A stretch of 64,000 bases of DNA from Anaerococcus sp. Marseille-Q5996. GTDB lineage: Bacteria > Bacillota > Clostridia > Tissierellales > Peptoniphilaceae. Both the position numbers and the translations under genes were made by a program. Location of the stretch: NCBI RefSeq assembly GCF_946893725.1, contig NZ_CAMPPE010000003.1, positions 1 to 64,000 on the forward strand, given 5' to 3'. The stretch's first letter is position 1; the number at the start of each line of letters is the position of its first letter. Under the pieces are notes generated by a model. The model searched no databases. It saw only the letters and a list, made by a program, of their open reading frames with translations, and was not told the DNA's origin. Positions 7,041 to 15,690 of this stretch are shown here, one piece after another.

Positions 7041-8224
7041 TGAATACAAAAAAGAATATTTTTAAAAATACTATCATTTTTATAATAGTTTTTTTACTGT
7101 CTACAATTATATTTTTTGCAAGTCTATTAAAGATTTTAGATGGAGGCCGTTTTGAAAATTTATTCGGTGAATACATGCCCGTATCCGATAATATTGACGA
7201 AAGCTTATTAAACTGGCAAAAGATAGAAGAACTTGGTGGATCTGGTTTTGTAGTGGATGGGAACAAGGTAATAAGATCTTACAATAAAAAATATAATAAA
7301 GAATATTCTAATTCTCAGCTCTTAGATTTTGCAACAATAGATGGGAAAAATCAAAGCACTTTTGTCTTTAACACCTACGATGGAAATAAGTTTTTTTTAA
7401 ATTATCCTAGCGATAAAGTTTCTACATCTATAAATATTAATTTAAACGAGGGCCAAAGCACACTTAAGACCAGTTTAATTGTTTTGTTGCTTTTAATAAT
7501 TGGAATTTATATATTTATAATATATTTTATAGTTCGTTGGCTATCAAATAAGATAAGTAATGAATTGAGAGAGATATATAAAAAACAAGAAAAAGATAAG
7601 GATCTTTTATTTAAGGGCATAGCCCATGATGTAAAGACGCCTTTGTCAGTTATATTATCTTATAGTAGGGCAGTTGATGAAAATGTAATTGATAATGAAA
7701 AAAGAGAAGAATATCTAAAAGCAATAGGAAGAAATGCTGAGATTTTAAATCAAAGGGTAGATGAACTTTTAGAATTTTCAAGCTTAGATAATTTTTCTAT
7801 TAGCAAAGAAAACAAAGATATTTTGGAACTTGTAAGACGATATGTCGGAGATAATTACTCATATTTTTTAGATAATAATGCAAGTGTAGAAATACTTTTT
7901 GATGAGAATGAAAAATATTTTGCCCTCGTTGATGAAAAATTATTTCAAAGGGTACTTCAAAATTTATTACAAAACTCCATAGACCATAATAAAGAAAATG
8001 TTATAATTTCAATTGATTTTATAGACGATAAACTTATCATAAAGGATAATGGTAGGGGCATAGACCCTAAAAATATAGAAAATATTTTTGACCCACTTTT
8101 TACCGAAGATTCTAGCCGCCAAGGAGAAAAACTTCGAGGTATGGGTTTATCTAATGTTAAAAAAATTTGTGAGCTTCATAACTGGCAAGTTTACTATAAA
8201 AATGGCTTTGTAATCAGCTTCTAA
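7040..8224 (+). CDS. Sensor histidine kinase
   Basis: A 394-residue kinase with two membrane segments (about 9-30 and 143-166) around a ~110-residue external sensor domain. The dimerisation helix holds KGIAHDVKTPLS (His196). The ATPase domain has NLLQNSIDHN, DNGRGID and GMGLSNVKKI. The start shares one base with the regulator's stop (TAATG). It is the cognate partner of the regulator before it. The signal could be a substrate of the linked ABC exporter. Confidence 0.93.
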   Translation: MNTKKNIFKNTIIFIIVFLLSTIIFFASLLKILDGGRFENLFGEYMPVSDNIDESLLNWQKIEELGGSGFVVDGNKVIRSYNKKYNKEYSNSQLLDFATIDGKNQSTFVFNTYDGNKFFLNYPSDKVSTSININLNEGQSTLKTSLIVLLLLIIGIYIFIIYFIVRWLSNKISNELREIYKKQEKDKDLLFKGIAHDVKTPLSVILSYSRAVDENVIDNEKREEYLKAIGRNAEILNQRVDELLEFSSLDNFSISKENKDILELVRRYVGDNYSYFLDNNASVEILFDENEKYFALVDEKLFQRVLQNLLQNSIDHNKENVIISIDFIDDKLIIKDNGRGIDPKNIENIFDPLFTEDSSRQGEKLRGMGLSNVKKICELHNWQVYYKNGFVISF

Positions 8225-8245
8225 AATAGTATAGTATTTTTCTGA

Positions 8246-9367
<1,122 letters not shown>

Positions 9368-9386
9368 TTTTTGGAAAGATTTATTT

Positions 9387-10301
9387 ATGATAATAGACAA
9401 TGATTATAGTTTTATTGGCTCTGATATCAGAAAAATTAGAGAAGCAAAGGGTATTACTCGCAAGGAAATAGCTGAGAATATGTATGTTTCTGAAGAGACT
9501 ATTAGGAGAATAGAAAAGGGAGAAAATGACCCTAGAATCTCTACTCTAGTACCTATTTGTAATTATATTGGTATTGATATCAAAGATTTAATAAATGATA
9601 GAGAATTTGAATATAATAATTTATTATCATTAAGAAAAGAAATTGGTGACTTATTAAATAATGCCTCAATTGACAAGGCAAAAATTTTAATTAGAAGCCT
9701 AGATGACTTGGATTTTTCTAAAAATTTAGCCCATGAAAAAGAATTATATGCTACAAAACATTATTTTAATGGATTGTTGGCTATAAAAAATAATAAAGAG
9801 GGATCTAATCCTTCTGATCAACTAGAAAATGCACTTTCAGATTTGAATACTAAATTTAAAATAAATAGATTTAAGAACTACAAATACGATGAGTTTTCTC
9901 TTAGGATTTTATTAGCCCTTGCCTTAAATGAATATAAAAAAGGAAATTTTGAGCTTTACAAAGACATTATGACCGAGATGAGTAGCTATATAAATTCAAA
10001 CATTGAAAATTATTTTGTTTTTTGCTACAATTTAGCAGTTTTTTACACAAGAATTAAAAAATATAATCAGTCTCTTCAAATTTGCAATCAAGCCATTGCG
10101 GAGGCAAGATATGTAAAAGAAAATTCATATTTAAATATGCTTTATTATGCAAAGGGGATTAACCACCTATCCTTACACGAATATGATATGGCAAAAGAAA
10201 GTTTTGATTATTGTAAAGTATTAACGAACATATTTGCATCAGATATTATAAAATCTAGCTTGTCAAATCAAATTGACAGCTTACTAATAAAAAACAACTA
10301 A
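9387..10301 (+). CDS. HTH-TPR regulator of RRNPP type
   Basis: A 304-residue regulator. Residues 11-66 form an XRE-type helix-turn-helix (IRKIREAKGITRKEIAENMY ... EETIRRIEKGENDPR). The rest is alpha-helical with TPR-like repeats, clearest at about 205-285 (YNLAVFYTRIKKYNQSLQIC, YYAKGINHLSLHEYDMAKES). HTH plus C-terminal TPRs at ~300 residues is the plan of PlcR and similar regulators that bind short imported peptides. A 44-codon gene with a signal peptide follows 83 bp downstream on the same strand, as papR follows plcR. It may be co-transcribed with mnmA. The peptide-binding role is inferred. Confidence 0.75.
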   Translation: MIIDNDYSFIGSDIRKIREAKGITRKEIAENMYVSEETIRRIEKGENDPRISTLVPICNYIGIDIKDLINDREFEYNNLLSLRKEIGDLLNNASIDKAKILIRSLDDLDFSKNLAHEKELYATKHYFNGLLAIKNNKEGSNPSDQLENALSDLNTKFKINRFKNYKYDEFSLRILLALALNEYKKGNFELYKDIMTEMSSYINSNIENYFVFCYNLAVFYTRIKKYNQSLQICNQAIAEARYVKENSYLNMLYYAKGINHLSLHEYDMAKESFDYCKVLTNIFASDIIKSSLSNQIDSLLIKNN

Positions 10302-10384
10302 TATAAAACATAAGAATCCACAAAAATGTGTATTTAAATCATTTTTTCTATATGCTACCATGTAAGCAACAAGGAGGTAGTAAT

Positions 10385-10519
10385 ATGAAAAAAATTAAAA
10401 AAGCTATAGTAGTCGCATTTTTATTAATGCTAGCATTTAACCTTAACCTAAATAAAAGCAATCAAGTAGCAATCGATGATCTTGATGAACACATCATCGA
10501 TATATTTTACCTAGCATAA
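10385..10519 (+). CDS. Small exported peptide, candidate pheromone precursor
   Basis: A 44-residue peptide. The start at 10385 has AAGGAGG at an ideal distance; an upstream in-frame start lacks one. It begins MKKIKKAIVV, continues with a hydrophobic core (AFLLMLAFNL) and ends in a short acidic, hydrophobic tail (DDLDEHIIDIFYLA). This is the layout of RRNPP pre-peptides: secretion signal, spacer, and a C-terminal active segment. It sits directly downstream of the HTH-TPR regulator and upstream of a secreted CAMP-factor-like toxin. It has no double-glycine leader or cysteines, so a classical bacteriocin is less likely. It could also be a small membrane protein. Confidence 0.6.
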   Translation: MKKIKKAIVVAFLLMLAFNLNLNKSNQVAIDDLDEHIIDIFYLA

Positions 10520-10528
10520 AAATTAGCA

Positions 10529-10619
10529 TTGAAAATTAAGGCACATAGAAAAATGATTTATAGATAGAAGTATAGAGATAAATATTATTTCGTTTACCTC
10601 CTTAGTAAATAGCTTCTAT
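10529..10619 (+). promoter_or_regulatory. Candidate promoter and leader of the CAMP-factor gene
   Basis: TTGAAA (10529-10534), 17 bp, AATGAT (10552-10557) is a fair sigma-A match. The start point would be near 10564, where an ATAGAAG arm begins that is complementary to CTTCTAT at 10613-10619. Inside lie TTTACCTCCTTAG, complementary to a ribosome-binding site, and an AAATAG-CTT-CTATTT palindrome. The leader of about 90 nt may therefore fold and influence translation. The promoter is moderately supported; the regulation is speculative. Confidence 0.4.
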
Positions 10620-10652
10620 TTGGAGATTAAACACATAGTGTAAGGAGATATT

Positions 10653-11855
10653 ATGAAAAAAAATAAAGTATTAGTTGGCGCATTATCAATCACATTATTA
10701 ACAAATACAATTTTACCAGCAACAAATATTGCTACAAAATCAAATACACCAATTGCAAGTGTTGCCTATGCTGCAAGTAATTCAAATGAATCACAAGAAG
10801 CTGTTGAAAAAATTAATTACTTAAAAGAATTAACTACTAGCCTTGAAAATATAAGTGGTGGCCTAGGAGGCAAACAAGTAAGCTGGCTAAAAGAATTAAA
10901 TCACGCTGCTGATTTGATGACAAAAATTGTAAAAAGTGGAATAAATAGTGCATCTGAATTAAGAAATAAAATTATACCAAGAATTGACTTGCTAATAAAT
11001 GTAGCAGAAACCATTACAGCTGATGCAACAGAGCTGGCTGATAGTGAACAACAAGCTCACATAATAGTTGGATTTTCAGTTACACGTGCCATACTTAAAG
11101 CAACAGATTTATTTGAAAACGCAGAAGGTCTAACAAAAGCATCAGAAAACTTGACAGCATCCCTAGAAAAAGCTCGCCAAGTGCCAAAACTAACCGAGGA
11201 TTCAAAAAGAACCCACTATACTTTACAAAAACTTGATAAAGCCATTGCAAATGCTAAAGGAATAAGAAACAAAGAACTAAAAAATAAACTTGATCCAGCA
11301 ATCCTAGCGGAAGTGGATATTTTAATCAGACAAGCTCAAGAAGTAAAAAGAAATACCTCATCAACTGTAGCTGAAGTTAACGCTATGACTCAAAAATTAA
11401 ATGAAAAAATAGAACAAGCTATTTACGCCATTCCAGAAGGTGAAAGAGCTGCAAACAAAATTCAAAAAAGAGGACTTGAAAAAGATATACAGGCAGCCAA
11501 AAACCTACGTGACTTTAGCCTAAAAGGGAAAGTTGACTCATCTGTAATCAGAGAACTAAACAGAGAAATTACTCTAGCAAGTAGGGTTTTTAATAATAGC
11601 AAATCTACTTTACATCAAGTAGAGGCAGCTGATCAAGCAATTGTAGCCGCAATGAATAATGCACTTTCAAAAGCAGAAGAAATAGAAACAAAAGATGAAG
11701 AAATCCCAACTGAAGAAACTGCTCCAGAAGTAGAAGAAAACATAGATATTGAAAATGAAAGTATAGACGAAATAGAGTCTGAAACTGAAATTGAAAGTGA
11801 TGATAAGGAATCGGAAGAAATAGAAGATACTGAAGCAATTGATGAAATAAACTAA
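10653..11855 (+). CDS. CAMP-factor family secreted pore-forming protein
   Basis: A 400-residue exported protein. The signal peptide covers about 1-40 (cleavage near AYAAS). The helical region from about 50 to 255 follows the streptococcal CAMP factor: KIIPRIDLLINVAETIT, then HIIVGFSVTRAILKATDLF, then a RTHYTLQKLDKAI segment in the same order and spacing. A second helical block (about 270-345) resembles the end of the first, so the C-terminal module may be duplicated. The tail (350-400) is almost purely Glu, Asp and Ile. CAMP factors are co-haemolysins that form pores in sphingomyelinase-weakened membranes. AAGGAG precedes the start. The neighbouring peptide and HTH-TPR pair suggests cell-density control, which is inferred. 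Confidence 0.75.
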   Translation: MKKNKVLVGALSITLLTNTILPATNIATKSNTPIASVAYAASNSNESQEAVEKINYLKELTTSLENISGGLGGKQVSWLKELNHAADLMTKIVKSGINSASELRNKIIPRIDLLINVAETITADATELADSEQQAHIIVGFSVTRAILKATDLFENAEGLTKASENLTASLEKARQVPKLTEDSKRTHYTLQKLDKAIANAKGIRNKELKNKLDPAILAEVDILIRQAQEVKRNTSSTVAEVNAMTQKLNEKIEQAIYAIPEGERAANKIQKRGLEKDIQAAKNLRDFSLKGKVDSSVIRELNREITLASRVFNNSKSTLHQVEAADQAIVAAMNNALSKAEEIETKDEEIPTEETAPEVEENIDIENESIDEIESETEIESDDKESEEIEDTEAIDEIN

Positions 11856-11878
11856 ATTGAAGAATAGTAGCATAGTAA

Positions 11879-11912
11879 AGCCTCTAATTGTAGAAAAATT
11901 AGAGGTTTTTTA
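11879..11912 (+). terminator. Terminator after the CAMP-factor gene
   Basis: CCTCTAATT, 7-nt loop, AATTAGAGG, followed by T6. Confidence 0.92.
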
Positions 11913-12015
11913 TTATAAAAAATTAATAAAAAAATCACAAAATTAAAGATTAAATATAGAATATAAATTATAATTTAACAAGTGATTGAATCATATTTTA
12001 CGGGGTATTTTTTAC

Positions 12016-12046
12016 ATAAGTATAAAAGAAAACTTATACTTATAAT
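12016..12046 (+). promoter_or_regulatory. 10-bp palindrome overlapping a -10 box
   Basis: ATAAGTATAA (12016-12025), 8 bp, TTATACTTAT (12034-12043) is a perfect inverted repeat. The second arm runs into TATAAT (12041-12046), the likely -10 of the next gene. A dimeric repressor bound here would block the promoter. There is no good -35. It could also act as a hairpin at the start of the transcript. Confidence 0.55.
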
Positions 12047-12063
12047 ATATCAAGGAGGAAGAT

Positions 12064-13416
12064 ATGAAAAAGTCACTAAAAGTAGCAATAATTACTTCAC
12101 TATTATTGGTACCAACTACAGTTGTAAAAGCTGAGAATACTGACAATATAGTTCCAATTTCATCAGAAAATAAAATGGAGTTGAAAGAATACATCTTCCA
12201 AATTTTAAGTATTGATGAAAATGAAAACGTTAAATTAGTATATGTCGGCCAAGTTGATGGTAATTCATTTAGCAAAAATCTAAAGGATAACGTGAAATTA
12301 ACCCTACCTAAATCATATTTTGATGAAGAGGTCAATGAAAAAGATAGAATTTTATTAAAATCTAATAAAAATCCTGAAGACCTAAATGAATTAGATATTA
12401 GCAAAGAAGACCTAAGCTTATACGAAAAGTATAAAAAACCAGAAAATAGAGAAGTAGACAAGGTTCCAGAAGATGCAACAGTAGGAACATTTGTTGTAAA
12501 AGAAGTAAATAATGAGGCAAATACACCTACAGCTGTATTAATAGATGAAAATAATCCTAGAATTGAATATGTAATTGATACTGATCAATTACGAGATGAT
12601 GATGTAAAAGTAAATGATAGGTACAAAATCTACTGGAATGGAATAGCTTTCCAATCATTCCCAGCAAAATTTGGTGAAATTTATAGGGTTGAAGAACTAG
12701 AAAGTAAAAAACCTGATAATGACCCAACTGATGAAGTTCCAGAAGATGCAACAATTGATGAATTTACAGTTAAAGAAGTAAACAAAGATGGCAATAAACC
12801 AAGTGCTATCCTTTATAGTAATTCTGATAAATCAAGCGAATACTCTATCACTTTCGAACAACTAGGTGATGAAAATGTTAACGAAAAAGATAGATATAAA
12901 ATTTATTGGGATGGAAAAGTTTTAAGCTCAAACCCAGCACAATTTGGAAAAATTTATAAGGTTGAAAAACTAGAAAAAGAGCAGACAGATAAAAAGAAAG
13001 AACTAGCTATCAAAATGTATGATAGTTTAGTACAATCACAGGCTGCATCAATTTTACTAGAAAAAGCTCCAAAAACTGTTGAGAGTATAAGAGATAAATT
13101 AGGTGATTACATGGGTAAAGCAAATGGGATTATGGAATATGCTTATTCAGTTTTCTTAACAGAAGAAGAGAAAAAAACTGGTAGTAGAGATTCAGCTATA
13201 ATAAAGATGATGCAATATAAATATGATAAAAAATTAGAAAGTCCAAGTGATCAAGAACTGGCAAAATCAATATTCTTAAACACAATAAGTGCAAATGCTG
13301 GTAAAAAATTACTAAATGATTTTCCAAATTTATCAAAAGGTATCTCAAAGGAATTAAAAGCAAATGTAGAAAAATCAGATGAGATTATTAACAGAGCTTT
13401 AAAGAACCTTAAATAA
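12064..13416 (+). CDS. Secreted protein with two SFPAKFG/NPAQFG repeats
   Basis: A 450-residue exported protein with a signal peptide (1-24, cleavage near VKAEN) and no wall anchor. An N-terminal module (about 30-135) is shared with the protein at 15691. Two repeats of ~75 residues follow (about 140-212 and 228-304), each ending in a G(D/K)xYKIYWxG ... S(F/N)PA(K/Q)FGxIYxVExLE pattern. The C-terminal ~130 residues are helical and unrecognised. The repeat end resembles the GxxxESYPAQ motif of DUF3221 (YobA-like) lipoproteins, which suggests an OB-like beta fold; this is tentative. GGAGG precedes the start. Function is unknown, probably at the cell surface. Confidence 0.7.
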   Translation: MKKSLKVAIITSLLLVPTTVVKAENTDNIVPISSENKMELKEYIFQILSIDENENVKLVYVGQVDGNSFSKNLKDNVKLTLPKSYFDEEVNEKDRILLKSNKNPEDLNELDISKEDLSLYEKYKKPENREVDKVPEDATVGTFVVKEVNNEANTPTAVLIDENNPRIEYVIDTDQLRDDDVKVNDRYKIYWNGIAFQSFPAKFGEIYRVEELESKKPDNDPTDEVPEDATIDEFTVKEVNKDGNKPSAILYSNSDKSSEYSITFEQLGDENVNEKDRYKIYWDGKVLSSNPAQFGKIYKVEKLEKEQTDKKKELAIKMYDSLVQSQAASILLEKAPKTVESIRDKLGDYMGKANGIMEYAYSVFLTEEEKKTGSRDSAIIKMMQYKYDKKLESPSDQELAKSIFLNTISANAGKKLLNDFPNLSKGISKELKANVEKSDEIINRALKNLK

Positions 13417-13428
13417 AAATAAATAATA

Positions 13429-13458
13429 ATAGCCCCGTTAGTTCGGGGGCTATTTTAT
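13429..13458 (+). terminator. Terminator
   Basis: ATAGCCCC, short loop, GGGGCTAT, then a T-rich run. Confidence 0.88.
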
Positions 13459-13520
13459 TTAAAAATTAACACGGATTTAACATCTGATTTGATAATATGA
13501 AATTAGCAAAGGAGGTATTT

Positions 13521-14675
13521 ATGAAAAAAATTGCAAGTTTAGCACTAGCAATGCTTGTTATTCCAAGTGTAAACTCATTTGCAGCTAGTGAGAACAATCA
13601 AATTAACGAGAATAATCAAAAAATGGAAATGAAATCCGAAAGTAAAGAACAAAAAGAAAATCAAGAGGACCTTTATGAAGTAATAGAAGTTTTTGACAAT
13701 ACTGTTACTTTAAAATTTATTGAAACTCTAAATGGCAACCAAATTCCAACTTACATTGGTGCAGAATTCAATGTAGCTAAAGAAAAATTCTCCCAAAAAG
13801 ATATAAAAGTTGGTGATAGATTCAAAATAACCCACGATGACATAATTATGCCATCAAACCCTGCACAATTTGGTAAAATTTTTGCAATTGAAAAAGTTGA
13901 ATCCAATAGTAACGAAAACGATGACGTAAAAGAAGAACAAATTACAGAAAACTTTGTAGTTGAAAAAGTTAATGAAAATGGATATACAATAGCTGATATA
14001 AATAATTTAGAAAATAAGTTCAATATCAGCAAAAAAGAAGCCAACAATATGGACCTAAATATTGGAGATAAACTAGAAATTACCCACAATGGTGTAATTT
14101 TAGAATCATATCCAGCTCAATTTGGAAAAATAATTGAAGTTTTAAAATATGATGATGAAGAAAAAGAAGAAGAAAAACCAGAAGATAATATTACTGAAAC
14201 ATTTATAGTAGAAAATGTGTCAGATGGTGGATATACTATTTACGAAAAATCCAACAAAGACAATAAATATTTTATTTCAAAAGATGATACAAAATCTATG
14301 GATTTGATGGAAGGTGATAAAATAGAAATCACCCATACAGGCCTTGCTACAAGATCATATCCAGCACAATTTGTCGGTGAAATAAAAGTTCGTAAATTAG
14401 ATGCTGAATCAAAAGAAAAAATGCCAGCAAAAGATAAAAAAGAAGATTCAAAAATAAAAAATGAAGATAATAAAGATGTAAAACCAGCTGGCAAAGTTAG
14501 GGAAAAAGACCTTGAAAAGTCAAAAATGGATATAATGGATAAAGAAAAAATGGAATCCATGGACAACAAAATGGCGGGAGAAAACCCAAAAACTGGAATT
14601 CTTTCATCAATTGGACTAGTAGGTTCAAGTGCGGTAGCAATTGCCCTAGCAAAAAAAATTAGAAATTACCAATAA
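13521..14675 (+). CDS. Sortase-anchored protein with three PAQFG repeats
   Basis: A 384-residue wall protein. The start at 13521 has AAAGGAGG five bases upstream, so an earlier in-frame ATG at 13497 is rejected. After a signal peptide (1-21, SFA-A) come three repeats of ~75 residues (about 47-125, 137-205 and 222-293), each with GD(R/K)xxIxHxG followed by S(N/Y)PAQF. A Lys/Glu/Asp-rich linker (295-350) would span the wall. The end has NPKTG (355-359), a hydrophobic stretch and basic residues, a sorting signal with NPxTG in place of LPxTG. It is a paralogue of the proteins at 12064 and 15691. The ligand is unknown. Confidence 0.75.
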   Translation: MKKIASLALAMLVIPSVNSFAASENNQINENNQKMEMKSESKEQKENQEDLYEVIEVFDNTVTLKFIETLNGNQIPTYIGAEFNVAKEKFSQKDIKVGDRFKITHDDIIMPSNPAQFGKIFAIEKVESNSNENDDVKEEQITENFVVEKVNENGYTIADINNLENKFNISKKEANNMDLNIGDKLEITHNGVILESYPAQFGKIIEVLKYDDEEKEEEKPEDNITETFIVENVSDGGYTIYEKSNKDNKYFISKDDTKSMDLMEGDKIEITHTGLATRSYPAQFVGEIKVRKLDAESKEKMPAKDKKEDSKIKNEDNKDVKPAGKVREKDLEKSKMDIMDKEKMESMDNKMAGENPKTGILSSIGLVGSSAVAIALAKKIRNYQ

Positions 14676-14680
14676 AAATA

Positions 14681-14708
14681 AGCCCTTGTGTTAATTCACA
14701 AGGGTTTT
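14681..14708. terminator. Bidirectional terminator
   Basis: CCCTTGTG, TTAATT loop, CACAAGGG, with A-rich sequence on one side and T on the other. It serves the surface-protein gene and exoA, which converge here. Confidence 0.88.
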
Positions 14709-14711
14709 ACT

Positions 14712-15539
14712 TTAAATATTTATTTCCAACACTATAGGAGTATGGTCTTGGCGTTTGCCAGAGTCAATTATATCCGAACGAGTCACATTATCCTTTATCC
14801 TATTGCTGACTAAGAAGTAATCAATTCTCCAGCCTGAATTATTGATCTTGCTTGTTTTTACTCTTTGTGCCCACCAGGTGTATTTTCCTTCTACATTTCC
14901 ATGTAGGTATCTAAATGTATCAGTAAATCCGCGGCTAAGTATATAAGTAAAACCTTCACGTTCTTCATCGGTAAATCCTGCAGACATATGGTTATTTTCT
15001 GGATGAGCTAGGTCGATTTCTTCATGGGCAACATTAAAATCTCCCGCTGCAATTACAGGTTTTTCTTTATCGAGTTTTACAATATAATCAGAATATTTTC
15101 TATCCCATCTTTGCCTATCAGAAAGTCTCTTTAGCTCATTACCTGCATTTGGAGTATAGACTTGAGTAAAATAAAAATCTTCAAACTCTAAAGTAACCAT
15201 TCTTCCTTCAAGATCCATAGGCTCTGGGGCATCTATAATTGGGAAATTGCTGTTACAATCCAAATCTTTTTTATAAAGCGTCATACAACCTGCATAGGAT
15301 TTGCGGGCTCCCTCTGCAGAATTGATATGAACGTAATTATAATCTGGGAAAAATTCTTCTAGTTTTTCTTTATGTTTTTTAGAAAGTCCTGTTTGTGGTA
15401 ATTTTGTCTCTTGAAGCGCAATTACATCAGGATCTTCTTTTTTTATAGTTTCAATAACTTCACGAGTCATAACAGCTCTGTTTGAATCACTTGTCAGTGC
15501 TGCATTTAGTGAATCTATATTCCATGAAATAAATTTCAA
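14712..15539 (-). CDS. exoA: Exodeoxyribonuclease III (AP endonuclease)
   Basis: A 275-residue enzyme of the ExoIII/APE1 family that cuts DNA 5' of abasic sites in base-excision repair. Visible motifs are MKFISWNIDSLN (catalytic Asn), DVIALQETKL (metal-binding Glu), QVYTPNAG, AAGDFNVAHEEIDL (Asp and Asn of the active site), and WRIDYFLVS and RQDHTPIVL with the terminal Asp-His. Length is normal. AAAGGAG lies in front of the ATG on the minus strand. It is a housekeeping gene placed between two paralogous surface-protein genes. Confidence 0.95.
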   Translation of the reverse strand: MKFISWNIDSLNAALTSDSNRAVMTREVIETIKKEDPDVIALQETKLPQTGLSKKHKEKLEEFFPDYNYVHINSAEGARKSYAGCMTLYKKDLDCNSNFPIIDAPEPMDLEGRMVTLEFEDFYFTQVYTPNAGNELKRLSDRQRWDRKYSDYIVKLDKEKPVIAAGDFNVAHEEIDLAHPENNHMSAGFTDEEREGFTYILSRGFTDTFRYLHGNVEGKYTWWAQRVKTSKINNSGWRIDYFLVSNRIKDNVTRSDIIDSGKRQDHTPIVLEINI

Positions 15540-15652
15540 ATTAATCTCCTTTATAATTTCTATCTTACTTTAACTATAAAATTTTTATAAATAAATGCAA
15601 GTGAATAGAGATTTAAAATTTGTAACAAATATGTAGAATGTTTTATTGTGGG

Positions 15653-15658
15653 TATAAT
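15653..15658 (+). promoter_or_regulatory. -10 box of the 632-residue surface protein
   Basis: TATAAT 33 bases before the start, preceded by TTATTGTGGG. There is no clear -35 at 17 bp. The TTGTGGGTATAA context is also seen upstream of 59200. Confidence 0.5.
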
Positions 15659-15690
15659 AAATATAAGAAAGACTTACAAAGGAGGACATT

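Noticed and set aside
10385..10519. Class II bacteriocin precursor
   Set aside because: No double-glycine leader, no cysteines, tail too short and acidic; pheromone precursor fits better.
11605..11873. Reverse-strand frames rich in Leu and Phe
   Set aside because: Mirror images of the Glu/Asp-rich tail of the CAMP-factor gene; no ribosome-binding site.
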